Shown: piece by piece, positions 55,433-64,000 of the stretch
Layout: every line of letters begins with the position of its first letter
Position numbering within the stretch: the first letter of the stretch is position 1
Assembly: GCA_018398585.1 (NCBI GenBank)
Contig: JAGTTD010000001.1
Coordinates: 17,377,750 to 17,441,749 of the forward strand
DNA length: 64,000 bases
Direction: 5' to 3'
Source: Simmondsia chinensis
Taxonomy: Eukaryota > Streptophyta > Magnoliopsida > Caryophyllales > Simmondsiaceae
Program-made: the position numbers and the translations under genes
The notes under the pieces: generated by a model
The model's input: the letters and a program-made list of their open reading frames with translations, nothing else
Told to the model about the DNA's origin: nothing
Database searches by the model: none

Positions 55433-55793
55433 TGTTATGATTCTTAGCCATTAAGTTGTAATAAGGCTTATTTTCCAAATTGTCGTAGCTTGTTAAGTAG
55501 TCAGTTGCTTCGCGACTTTTATTGTTTGAATTTGAGTTTTCAGTTAAGTCTTTTGGCGGCAAAGTTGTTGGCCATGTTTTTGTGTCTTAGTCCTTTGAAA
55601 CTTGGTTCTTATATGTAGTTAGATCTTTTGTAATGTGTGATCATTCAATGAAAATATCAACCTAATCTCTTTTAAGATATTTGTTGCTCTCATAGAACTC
55701 TTTCTCTATACTTCTCATCCCTTTCACTTCTCTTCTCATCTAATCTCTCTCTTTTCACTAGTTAAACTTCACGATTCATCTAGAGGTTTAACA
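55433..55793 (+). repeat. Element F 3' LTR
   Basis: It pairs with 49934-50295. It ends ..aggtttaaca, followed by ccagg and the continuation of element D Gag. Confidence 0.9.
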
Positions 55794-55798
55794 CCAGG

Positions 55799-56400
55799 GG
55801 TCGTGGAGGCAGTTTCAAGTCTCAGAGAGGATCTATTAGGCCCAAGTCTAATCGATCAAATGAGAAGAAATCTTGAAGGTTTTGTTACAAGTGCAATCAA
55901 CCTTATCAATTTGGCCATAAATGTAATCCAAAGTTCCTCGTGTCAGCTAAAGGAATCAGTGCTGACAAACACTCAAAGGGTGAAGAATCTGATGCTAGTA
56001 GGAATGACTCAGATCATGAGACATTCGAGAACATTGTTGATGATGAAGTTGGAATTTCCATGAAGCCCTTGACTAGTAATGGAACACGCAACTCAATCTG
56101 CATTAAGGGAAAGGCAAGGAATAGATCTATCATCATCCTTATTGATAGTGGGAGCACCCACAGCTTCATTGATCCAAAGGTGGTTAAGAAAGTGGGCCAT
56201 GAGGCGATCAAAACTCATCCTCTAGCAGTGACAGTAGCCGATGGAAATTCAGTGATGACCCAGAACAAGTGCCAAGGATTCCAATTATTTATGCAAGATC
56301 GCAAGTTTGGTTATGATTTCAGGATCTTGCCTTTGGGAGGATGTGACATGGTACTTGGGGTTGGATGAGGTCTTATAGTCCAGTTCTGTTTGATTTTGCT
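55799..56400 (+). pseudogene. Element D Gag C-terminus and protease
   Basis: Gag continues with GRGGSFKSQRGS. The knuckle FCYKCNQPYQFGHKC lies near 55876-55923, then the acidic linker, VGISMKPLTSNGT near 56048-56085, and the retropepsin motif IILIDSGSTHSFIDPKVVKK near 56130-56190. FRILPLGGCDMVLGVG ends at 56368, with a small deletion there and a stop near 56401. Confidence 0.8.
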
Positions 56401-56403
56401 TAG

Positions 56404-57390
56404 TTGACAATTTCTTTTGAGATTCAAATTTCCAAGGTCACTTTGCAAGGAATGGTAGATGAAGCTCAATTGCAAATTATGAAAGGAAGGAAGTTGGAAA
56501 AAGGATTCAAGAAATGTTCTTACCAATGGGTAGGACAGTTGTTTTCTATATCCCCAATTGAGGTTATGAAGATTGCTCAGCCTAAAGTACAAGCAGTGAT
56601 AGAGGAATTTGAGGATTTGTTTGAGCATCCCAATGCTTTACCTCCTAAGAGAAGTTTAGATCATGCTATCCCTCTTAAATCTGATGCAGAGCCAATAAAG
56701 CTAAGACCATACAAGTATCCTCATGCTCAAAAGACAGAAATTTAGAAACAAGTGGATGAATTGCTCAAGACAAGTATCATAAGGCAAAGTCACAGTCCCT
56801 TTGCTTCTTTGGTTATTCTTGTCAAGAAAAAGGATGGTACGGCAAGAAAGTGTATTGATTACAGGTAGCTCAACTCTATGACAATGAAGGGCAAATTTCC
56901 CATACCAGTTATAGATGACTTGCTTGATGAGTTACATGGAGCACAAGTCTTTTCTAAGCTTGATCTAAGGCAAGGCTATCACCAAATCAGAGTAATGGAG
57001 CAAGATGTGTACAAAACTGCATTCAGAGCACATTATGGACACTTTGAGTTTGTAGTTATGCCATTTGGATTGACTAATGCTCCAGCTACCTTTTAGGCCG
57101 TCATGAATGATGTCTTCAAACAGTTCTTAAGGAAGTTTGTGTTGGTGTTTTTTGATGACATCCTGATTTACAGTGCCTCGTTTGAACAACATTTGAAGCA
57201 CTTGAGGGAAGTGTTCCTGGTCATGTGCAAGCACAAGTTATATGCAAAATTGGCCAAAAATTCCTTTGCACAGACTCATTTAGAGTATCTAGGCCATGCG
57301 ATATCCTTATAGGGAGTTTCTATTGATCCTTCTAAAGTCCAAGCAGTGAGAGATTAGCCTATTCCAGTTACCTTGAAGCAGCTAGAGGAT
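56404..57390 (+). pseudogene. Element D reverse transcriptase
   Basis: QKTEI is followed by a stop at 56743 (E to stop). RT then reads [22 protein letters not shown] near 56788-56850, [23 protein letters not shown] near 56927-56995, [15 protein letters not shown] then a stop at 57094 (Q to stop), and [14 protein letters not shown] with an intact active site near 57133-57170. LEYLGHAIS is followed by a stop near 57310. Confidence 0.8.
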
Positions 57391-57994
57391 TTTTAGGCTT
57401 GACTGGATATTGCCGCAAGTTTGTGGCTATGGAGCTATAGCCAAGCCTCTAACAGATTTACTGAAAAAAGATGCCTTCAAGTGGTATGGTGAAGCTCAAG
57501 CGGCATTTGAGACTTTGAAATATGTAACGTGTAAAGCACCTGTGTTAGCTATGCCTGATTTCACTTTGATATTCATATTAGAGACTGAAGCTTGTGGAAA
57601 TGGAATTGGAGTATTGTTGTCTCAGAGAGGTAGACCTATAGCCTATCTTAGCCAAGCTTTAAGTTCTAAACATCAAGCACTGTCCACATATGAAAAGGAG
57701 TATCTTGCCATCCTGCTTGCTGTGGAGAAGTGGAGACATTACTTAGATGGATACCATTTTACAATCAAGAGTGATAACCAAAGCCTAAAACATCTCTTAG
57801 AACAGAAAATTTTCACAAGGATTTCGAGAAAAGAGCTAATGAAGATGTTGGGTCTTGATTATGACATCGAGTATAAGAAGGGAAAGGAGAATGCTACGGC
57901 TGATGCTCTGTCACACAGATTGGAGAACTTTGAACAGGGCTCTTGTGGGGCACTTTTGGTGATTCTACCTACTTGGATTGAAAAGGTACATTAG
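57391..57994 (+). pseudogene. Element D RNase H
   Basis: FILETEACGNGIGVLLSQRGR near 57569-57632 (TDAS changed to TEAC), ALSTYEKEYLAILLAVEKWR near 57678-57736 and KSDNQSLKHLLEQ near 57765-57805. The frame is open from 57410 to 57994 and ends GRENATADAL-like, then SHRLENFEQ. Confidence 0.8.
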
Positions 57995-58059
57995 TCCTAT
58001 GTGGATGATCCTTTTGCATAAGAATGCATAGCAGCTTCCAGCATTGGCAAGGCAGACAA

Positions 58060-59110
58060 CTTAGCTTCTGGTGCAGACGTGACAATGGCTAAAGGCATTA
58101 TCAGACTCAAGCGGAAGCAGTACATTGGAACTTCCACTGATCTCAAACACCAATTTATTAGTGCTTCACATGATTCCGCATGGGAAGGCCACTCAGGATT
58201 GGAAGAAACATATCAAAGGCTCAAAGCTCATTTCGGTTGGCCAGGATTGAAGAAGGCAGTGACAGATTTTGTGCAAAGTTGTGAAGTATGTCAGCAAACT
58301 AAGCTTCGAGATCATAGATATCAAGGGCTTCTTCAACCATTGCCTATTGCAGATGGTGTATGGCAAAGCATAAGCATGGATTTCATTGAAGGAAATCCTA
58401 AATCAGAGGGAAAAGAGGTGATTTTGGTAGTAGTTGGTAAGTTCACCAAGTTTAGCCATTTCATTACTTTAGCTCAACCTGTAACAGCTGAGAAATTGGC
58501 TCGTGTGTTCCTTGACAACATTTATAAGTTACATGAATTGCCTTAATCCATAATTTCTTATAGGGACAAGAACTTCACAAGTCATTTTTGGAAGGAGTTG
58601 TTTAGCTTGTTGGGAACTACCTTGGCTCTTAGCTCATCTTATCATCCACAAACCGATGGCCAACTAAAAGGGTCAATCAATGCATTGAGCAATATCTTAG
58701 AAGTATTTTGTTTAGCCATCCCAAGGTGTGGGGAAGATGGCTGTCGTTGGCTGAGTATTGGTACAATACTGATTTTCTTGCTTCTCTTGGAACTACTCCA
58801 TTTAAAGCCTTATATGGACATGATCCACCATCCCTTTTGATGTTGTAAGGAGTTGTTTCACATGTGGCTAAGGCTACTGAATTAGTGCCGCAAAGGAAGC
58901 ATCTAATGCAACTTTTGAAGGATAATCTCCATCAATTACAAGCCCGGATGAAGCTGTATGCTAACCGGAAAACAGTGGACAGAACTTTTGACATGGGAGA
59001 CATGGTTTACTTGAAATTGAAAACATGTAGGCAGTCCACACCTACTATGCGGAAGAATGTGAAGCTTTGTGCGAAGTTCTTTAGACCTTACAAAGTTTTG
59101 GAAAGAATTG
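58060..59110 (+). pseudogene. Element D integrase, interrupted by element G
   Basis: HHCC: HDSAWEGHSGLEETYQRLK near 58168-58220 and SCEVCQQTKL near 58278-58308. Core: MDFIEGNPKSEGKEVI near 58376-58425, a stop near 58545, then STDRD-like sequence decayed to SYRDKNF and [11 protein letters not shown] near 58648-58680, in which the TER glutamate region is lost by a shift. The C-terminal domain LKDNLHQLQARMKLYANRKTVDRTFDMGDMVYLKL lies near 58911-59020 (two blocks). It is cut at KVLERI (59110). Confidence 0.8.
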
Positions 59111-59533
59111 TGTTATGATTCTCATAGTAGGTTGCATATGAAATAAAGTAAATGTAATAAGGCATGGAATCGAGCCTATTCAGTTGTAATAGCTAGTTGA
59201 TATTGTAATTAGTAGCTTAAGCTTTAGTGAAGTCATGTAATAAGTGAGGTCTAGAGCTTAGGTGGTCAATGCCAGTCAATAATGGCGGCTTGTGAGTGGT
59301 TGGTGGCTATAGCATGAGTTAGATGCAATGTAATAGATCATATCATGTAAGTAGTATAAATAGTAAGGCTTAGGCTTGTAATCTCATAACTTGGATGAAT
59401 GAATTGATATCTTTGATATCCTCTCTAATCTCTCATCTCCTTTCACTTCTCTCTCTCATCTAAACTCTATATTCTTTCTCATCTCGTACTCTCTTATCCT
59501 AGCTTACGTTGTGAATTAACCACAAACGTAACA
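59111..59533 (+). repeat. Element G 5' LTR
   Basis: tgttatgattctcatagtag to ..cacaaacgtaaca (423 bp). A TATA-like tataaatag is at about 59355-59363, followed by the CT-rich R/U5 region. The end resembles element E's LTR (ttacgt.gtga..). Confidence 0.8.
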
Positions 59534-59535
59534 AT

Positions 59536-59547
59536 TGGTATCAGAGC
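59536..59547 (+). promoter_or_regulatory. Element G primer-binding site
   Basis: tggtatcagagc, perfect initiator-Met type, two bases past the LTR. Confidence 0.9.
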
Positions 59548-60532
59548 CTTGATTTGGCTTCCGAATCAAGCTCATATCCGGAAAGAAATTACAAAATACG
59601 ATTAATTGCATTGCAATTAATCAATAAAAAAAAATTTGTGTTACAAATCTAATTTAGAATTTGTGATCAGAATTTAAATCTGAAATTGGAAGTTACTGCA
59701 CTGGTTTCAGCAAGGCCTGGGAAGTTGATTCCGGTTGGGAATTAAAGTGATCATTTTACATTGAAGGAAGTTCAATTGATCAGTATTGTTGAGTATATTC
59801 AACATCAAGCTGATTCAGATTGAATTTCAAAAGAGTCGATCAAGCAAATTACTGCAGAAGTTGAGTGTAGAAGCAATATTCAGTTGCTGAAGTTTAGTGC
59901 TGAGCTAACCATCCTTGATCGATCTTTCACCTGAATCTGCTCAGGAGAAGACAAAATTGAGTTATATGATCCGCATTATACTTGATCCTCATCATAGTAG
60001 CAGAAAATCATCTGAAGGGAGGTTTAATCAGATTCTACAACTCAGAAATTGAAGTTGAGGTACCTGTTTCCGAGCTACAATTCAAACTTGAATCAAATCT
60101 GCTTTTCTTGCTTAATTGTGATGAAATTGTGTTGATAAGCTTAGAAGTGGTGAGAATTTGTCAGATTCTGCATTGATTCTTAAGAATTTTATGTATCGAG
60201 AACTCTGACAACATAGGCGAATTCTGACAGTAGAAAGGAGAAACAAAAACTGTTGAAACCTGATTTCGTTCGTAAAGTTCGCTTTAGGTATTATGTTGAG
60301 GACTTGATTGCGAGCTAAAGCCGAGCTTAATTCAGAAGTTTAGGTCGAATTACTCAACTAACATTGCGGTTAGGGTTTGTTCGAGTTCCTCTGTTTGAAT
60401 CGCGTCAGTTAGGGTTGGAATCTGAGGTGATTCTTAAAACCGATCTTGAAATCCAGATAATTGTCGATCTTAACAATAATTGGTGCTGCAGTTAACTCGA
60501 AAATCATTCAGTGTGAAGTTTAAAGAGCGATT
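59548..60532 (+). other. Element G leader
   Basis: About 985 bp without a convincing gene. 59697-60290 has an inverted near-copy at 14060-14655. A 64-codon frame at 59982-60176 is conserved between the two, which is expected if the leader is simply young. A short reinitiating peptide cannot be excluded. Confidence 0.6.
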
Positions 60533-61051
60533 ATGGATGCTTGTGATGCAACAATTCCGGATTGGTTGAAGATAATGTGTGATCAATTCCAGAAATCTAA
60601 TGCTGAATGGATACAGCAAATGAACCAACAAAATAACGTGAAGATTGGATAGCAAGCTCAGCCGATTGTAGTGGAGAGTTCTGATCAGATCATTTTTCAA
60701 TCACAAAATTTCGAGGATTGGATTAACAAGTGTTGGGATCGGTGCAGGGAGGAAATTGAAGTGAAATTAGCTGAGATTCAAGAACAATGTCGAGGGCCAA
60801 ACTCTTCCGTAGTAGCTGAAGGGCACATTGTGGAGCCACTTAATGTAGTTGATGAACACGAGTTGGATGAACCTAAGGTTGAACGTGATGATCTTTATGA
60901 AGACTCTTTGCTAGAGTTAGAGTATTTTGAAGAGGATGAGCCACAGTATGACATGCTTCCGGAATGGGAATACAATTTTCATGTCATGGGAATGATAAAG
61001 AGTGCAAAGAGTAAATTGAAGAAGAATCATCTTAACGACGCATTGAAATAA
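60533..61051 (+). pseudogene. Element G ORF, Gag-like N-terminus and acidic C-terminus
   Basis: From MDACDATIPDWLKIMCDQFQ at 60533 the frame has one stop near 60650 and then runs to 61051. FEDWINKCWDRCREEIEVKL near 60711-60770 and AEIQEQCRGPNSS match the Gag N-terminal region of element E (MEEWINLRFDREMQQLEAKS, AEIHEQFRGPN). After residue 100 it turns strongly acidic (DLYEDSLLELEYFEEDEPQY) and unlike any Gag here. No zinc knuckle. Function unknown. Confidence 0.6.
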
Positions 61052-61204
61052 TTTTTTGAAACAAAGAAGATTACAAAGAAGAAATTGATGCATAAAGTTG
61101 TGTTGCAACCTATAAGGTTTGATGATCAATAAAAGTTAACTCAAGATGCTGCTTCTACTGATGTACATGCTGGTACACAAGCTTCAGTTATCTATGCTGC
61201 TGAT

Positions 61205-61748
61205 GGTCACCCTCCGGGCAGCTCGAGGTTATTGCATATAAGATCACAGGGTCTCGATTTTTGGTTTTCTTCTGAAGATTATTTTCTTTCTCGTATTCGT
61301 ATATTAGAGCAATTCCAGGTACGTTTTCTTTCCTTCACTTTTAGTTTTCGCTTTTCTATTTTTTTATAGTATTCAATATTATGCATGTTTAAGTTTATGC
61401 ATTGTTATGAATGTATTGGAGTAAAATGCACGTCAATGTAAATTAAGAATTTAGATATGTTGATTTAAATTATGAATTTAAATCTGCATATTTAAACTTA
61501 GGAATTTTAAATCAACTCTAGATTTAGAATTATGAATTCTAAACCCATTTTACTATGTAGATTTCATTAAATTAGGGAAAATTTTTAAAATTCGTCCCAA
61601 CAACCGGTATTAGAGCAAAGGGATTTACAGAGATAACCCTATTCCCGGGAGCTCTCGCACGTGAAGTGTCACAAAGCGTGACTCTCCGTCCGAGGGCTTG
61701 GATAGAGAGAAGAGTCTCCTACTCTAAATGCTCTAATAGATGCTATTT
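61205..61748 (+). repeat. Copia LTR 3' end, PBS and leader
   Basis: It matches 5388-5945: cctccgggcagctcgagg at the left, the AT-rich LTR end, ccaacaaccggtattagagc (PBS) near 61596-61615 and the leader with agagaagagtctcctactct near 61706. It ends where element H's LTR begins (61749). The LTR's first 1.6 kb are missing at the left junction with element G. Confidence 0.75.
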
Positions 61749-62172
61749 TGTTATGATCTGGTTCTATGTAGCTCGTTATTGCCGCATTGTGACTGTAATA
61801 TCTAGTTTGAGCAACTGTCATATGGTTTAGTAGACTGTTGTGTTTTGTGAAGTAAAATTGTAATACTGGTAGTTTGGCGCCAAAGCTTTTGAAATGTTAG
61901 TTAAGTCGCTTGTGGTCTAGATTGAGTCAATAGCGGCGGCTAGGCTTTTCTAAGTTGGTTAAGTCTTGTCTTGAAGCAATGTATCTAGATTTCTTTAAAT
62001 AGCTTGGGCAAGTGTAAGTTTTATTCGTTCAATGAAAATTCATAATATCTTTTGAGATATTTCTCTCTAACTCTTGTCTACTTCTCTAATCTGTCATCCA
62101 ACTTTCAATTCTCCTCTCATCTAATCTCTCTTTTTCATAAGTTAACTTCAATCTTGGAATTGAAGCTTAACA
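61749..62172 (+). repeat. Element H 5' LTR
   Basis: tgttatgatctggttctatg to ..gaagcttaaca (424 bp). It contains tttggcgccaaa near 61873-61885 and a CT-rich end like the other LTRs. Confidence 0.85.
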
Positions 62173-62174
62173 TT

Positions 62175-62186
62175 TGGCATCAGAGC
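62175..62186 (+). promoter_or_regulatory. Element H primer-binding site
   Basis: tggcatcagagc, one change from the initiator-Met consensus. Confidence 0.85.
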
Positions 62187-62254
62187 TGGTTTCTTGCTGT
62201 CAATCAATCATTTGCAGCTTGATTCAAGCTAACAAAGACTAAAAGAACAATTCA

Positions 62255-63022
62255 AACTTGTCTAGTGGAGTAACTACCCGATCATGAGCTGGAACTAAAA
62301 ATCCAGATCCATTTGTGGATCCAAATGAGTCCTTTGCTACAGTTGTTGGTGCTAATGCACCAAGGGATGTGCTATTTGTTACAAATGATCAATTGAAGCA
62401 ACACATGGATGAGATGTACATTCGGTTTCAGAATTTCCATCAGAATGGCATTGATCAATTGAGACAAATGCAATTAGATAGTGATAAGAAGCATGAAGAT
62501 CTAATGTCACAGAAGTTACAAAGCTTTGAGGACAAGCTTACTAAATTGCAAAATCTGGTTAATAGATAAGGAGAGTCATCTATAATTGGAGTACTTCGAC
62601 CTACAAGTCAAATGATACTTCCACCTGAAGCAGTGCAATCCCAAGCTCATAATGTAGTTGAGGAACCTAGAAACAGATCACTGGATAGACCTCCTCCGTT
62701 TCAAGTGATTTCTAGGCCTCAAGATCGAATGCAATCAACTGAGATCAGACCTTAAGAGGTTGACACAGCTGCAAGAATGAGAGATCATCCAATTGAGCAA
62801 GTGCAATCACTGTCTTCGGGCATGAATTCAGAATAATGATCGTCCTCCTGATTCTTATGTGCAGTTCAGAATTCCTTCAAGGACATTGGACATCAAGATC
62901 GTCCACCTGATCAGCATCACCGGCATCGATCAGAAAGCAATGATGCAACACCGAATGGAAGAAGTAGTGCTGCCAGACAACCTCGAGTTCAGATTGATCC
63001 ATTTGATGGCAAACAGTCTCAA
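62255..63022 (+). pseudogene. Element H Gag, N-terminal part
   Basis: SSGVTTRS followed by a stop, then MDPNESFATVVGANAPRDVL at 62315. A helix with QLRQMQLDSDKKHEDLMSQK leads to 62569, then a stop. The next 450 bp are drifted but resemble the linker of the other elements (RPP, DQ, RS strings). No proper ATG is seen in front of SSGVTTRS. Confidence 0.7.
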
Positions 63023-63729
63023 TTGTGGTTAAGAAGGTGTGATCGGTATTTTCATTTCTACAACATAAGAGAAGCAGAGAAAGTGGAATTGGTTGCAGTC
63101 CACCTCCATGGAGATCATGAGTTATGGTTCTATAGTTTGCTGAAAAGCAATCCTACTCTTTCTTGGGCTGAATTTGTGGAAGAGTTATGCGAGTGTTATG
63201 GCCATGAGGGTTCCAGTGACATCGTTGATAACTTGAATAAGGTGTTTCAAACAACAACAGTAAGGGAGTATATGACAAGATTTGAGAATCTCAAGGCAAG
63301 TATGATAGCCACTTATCCTCAAGCAACCGAGGCATATTATGTCCCAAGTTTTATAAGTGGTTTGATGCCAAGAATTAAAAATCTTGTGAAAGCAATTGGG
63401 CCTAGAATTCTATCCCATTCTTATGCAAATGCCAAGCTTCTTAAAGCTACTGCCCTCACTTCAAGTGACAGAATTAAGTTCAAGGGAGGAAGTTCTAAAC
63501 CTTATCAGAAGGATTCAGTTGGACCCAAGGCATCTCGTTCTATTGAGAGGAAGCTCTCAAGACTGTGTTATAAGTGTGATCAGCCTTATCAACCAGGGCA
63601 CAAGTGCAGTTCTAAGTTCTTGATGTCTGCTAGAGGTGTTAAAGCTAGCATGCAATCTAATAGTAATGAATCTGAGGCTAATGAAGATAGTTCTGACCAA
63701 GAGTCACCAGAGGAAATCATTGATAATTG
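63023..63729 (+). CDS. Element H Gag, capsid and zinc-knuckle part (partial)
   Basis: An open frame of 235 codons. The gag domain begins just upstream (RVQIDPFDGKQSQLW) and continues WLRRCDRYFHFYNIREAEKV, SWAEFVEELCECYGHEGSSD near 63160-63220 and REYMTRFENLKASMIATYP near 63263-63320. The knuckle LCYKCDQPYQPGHKC is near 63562-63607. An acidic linker follows. It ends EEIIDN and a stop, with protease continuing in the next frame. A one- or two-base indel near 63727 probably created this break. Confidence 0.75.
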
Positions 63730-64000
63730 AAATTTCCATGAGGGCCGTAACTGGGAATGGAGCACGCACCACCATACAAATTAAAGGAAAGGCAGGCAAG
63801 AGATCAATCATTGTCCTAATTGATAGCGGAAGTACCCACAGTTTTGTTAATCCTAAAGTGGTAAAGAAAGTGGGACATGAGGTGATCAAGACCCATCCCT
63901 TGACAGTGACAGTTGCAGATGGGAACTTTATCCTCACTCAAAATAAATGCCAAGCATTTCAGTGGTCTATGCAGGAGCACCAGTTTACTTATGATTTCAG
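63730..64000 (+). CDS. Element H protease (N-terminal part, runs off the window)
   Basis: The frame reads EISMRAVTGNGARTTIQIK, IIVLIDSGSTHSFVNPKVVK near 63810-63870 with the retropepsin DSG, TVTVADGNFILTQNKC, and FQWSMQEHQFTYDF to the last base. No stop occurs before the edge. It should continue into RT beyond the window. Confidence 0.75.

Larger units (their letters stand above)
49934..55793 (+). mobile_element. Gypsy element F
   Basis: LTRs of 362 and 361 bp (49934-50295, 55433-55793), about 5-6% different by eye. TSD ccagg at 49929-49933 and 55794-55798. The full gypsy gene order is present, with many stops and small indels. It is the closest relative of element D, into whose Gag it inserted: LTRs and PBS are similar, and the Gag middle shares long blocks. 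Confidence 0.9.
36349..59110 (+). mobile_element. Gypsy element D, split by elements E, F and G
   Basis: 5' LTR, PBS and Gag N-terminus (36349-37590), Gag middle (49351-49933), Gag C-terminus to integrase (55799-59110). The three pieces fit together in order once E (TSD gcaaa), F (TSD ccagg) and G are removed. The integrase C-terminus, chromodomain and 3' LTR lie outside the window, beyond element G. The Gag N-terminus alone has five stops, which agrees with D being older than its inserts. Confidence 0.85.
59111..61204 (+). mobile_element. Element G: LTR element with gag-like start and acidic ORF, no pol seen
   Basis: LTR 59111-59533, PBS, a leader of about 1 kb and a short ORF (60533-61051). 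No protease or RT is visible before a copia LTR piece takes over at about 61205. It inserted into the integrase of element D after ..gaattg. The 3' LTR should lie beyond the window. It may be a non-autonomous element like 7131-10383, or an autonomous one whose gag-pol begins beyond the inserted copia and H sequences. Confidence 0.7.
61749..64000 (+). mobile_element. Gypsy element H, 5' part (runs off the window)
   Basis: LTR 61749-62172, PBS, gag and the start of protease are present. Gag (63023-63729) and protease (63730 to edge) are almost undamaged, making this one of the better kept elements. It inserted in copia leader sequence. The five bases before its LTR are tattt. The remaining pol and 3' LTR lie to the right of the window. 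Confidence 0.85.

Noticed and set aside
59982..60176. Conserved 64-codon ORF present at two loci
   Set aside because: The whole 600 bp around it is equally conserved, so there is no sign of selection on the frame itself.
1..64000. Endogenous plant virus (pararetrovirus) sequence
   Set aside because: All RT-bearing segments are flanked by LTRs or belong to LINEs, and integrase is present in the LTR elements. No movement-protein or coat-protein motif of caulimovirids was seen.

Overview
The window looks like heterochromatic nuclear DNA of a flowering plant, probably a eudicot. I see no host gene, rRNA, tRNA, CRISPR array or bacterial-type operon. Nearly everything can be assigned to transposable elements typical of plants: Ty3/gypsy elements with chromodomain-like tails, an Athila-type gypsy element, Ty1/copia remnants, L1-type LINEs and a non-autonomous Mutator-like DNA transposon. 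Almost all coding regions are broken by stops or frameshifts, so most are annotated as pseudogenes. The only long reading frames close to open belong to gypsy elements B and H.

Layout. 1-105 is a gypsy LTR scrap, followed by AT-rich and unrecognised sequence to about 1480. 1481-5945 is a plus-strand copia element with a 2 kb LTR. 5946-14055 is a decayed Athila element, interrupted by a minus-strand non-autonomous LTR element (7131-10383) that carries an unrecognised ORF, and by an 836 bp Mutator-like element (11390-12225) with long terminal inverted repeats and palindrome arrays. 14060-15014 holds two retroelement scraps. 15015-21030 is a minus-strand LINE (LINE1) whose 5' end was displaced to 31945-32370 by gypsy element A (21031-31944). 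Element A is itself split by the minus-strand gypsy element B (24091-29281). 32480-33465 is a minus-strand copia remnant. 33470-36348 is half of minus-strand gypsy element C.

36349 to the right edge is dominated by plus-strand gypsy element D, which is cut by three insertions. They are E (minus, 37591-49345, itself carrying LINE2 at 38605-44867), F (plus, 49934-55793) and G (plus, from 59111). G is followed by a copia LTR/leader piece into which element H (from 61749) inserted. D, G and H continue past the right edge.

How the parts fit. Five insertions have readable target-site duplications (TSDs): A gtaag, B catat, E gcaaa, F ccagg and LINE2 a 13-mer. The Mutator-like element has a 9 bp TSD. 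These fix the nesting order independently of annotation. The gypsy elements A to H and the small element at 7131-10383 share a PBS matching initiator-Met tRNA, a CT-rich LTR end and, where visible, the same end-of-pol tail next to the polypurine tract. This suggests that autonomous and non-autonomous members of one clade have been inserting into each other. LTR-pair differences counted by eye are about 3% for B, 4% for the small element and 5-6% for A, E and F, in agreement with the nesting.
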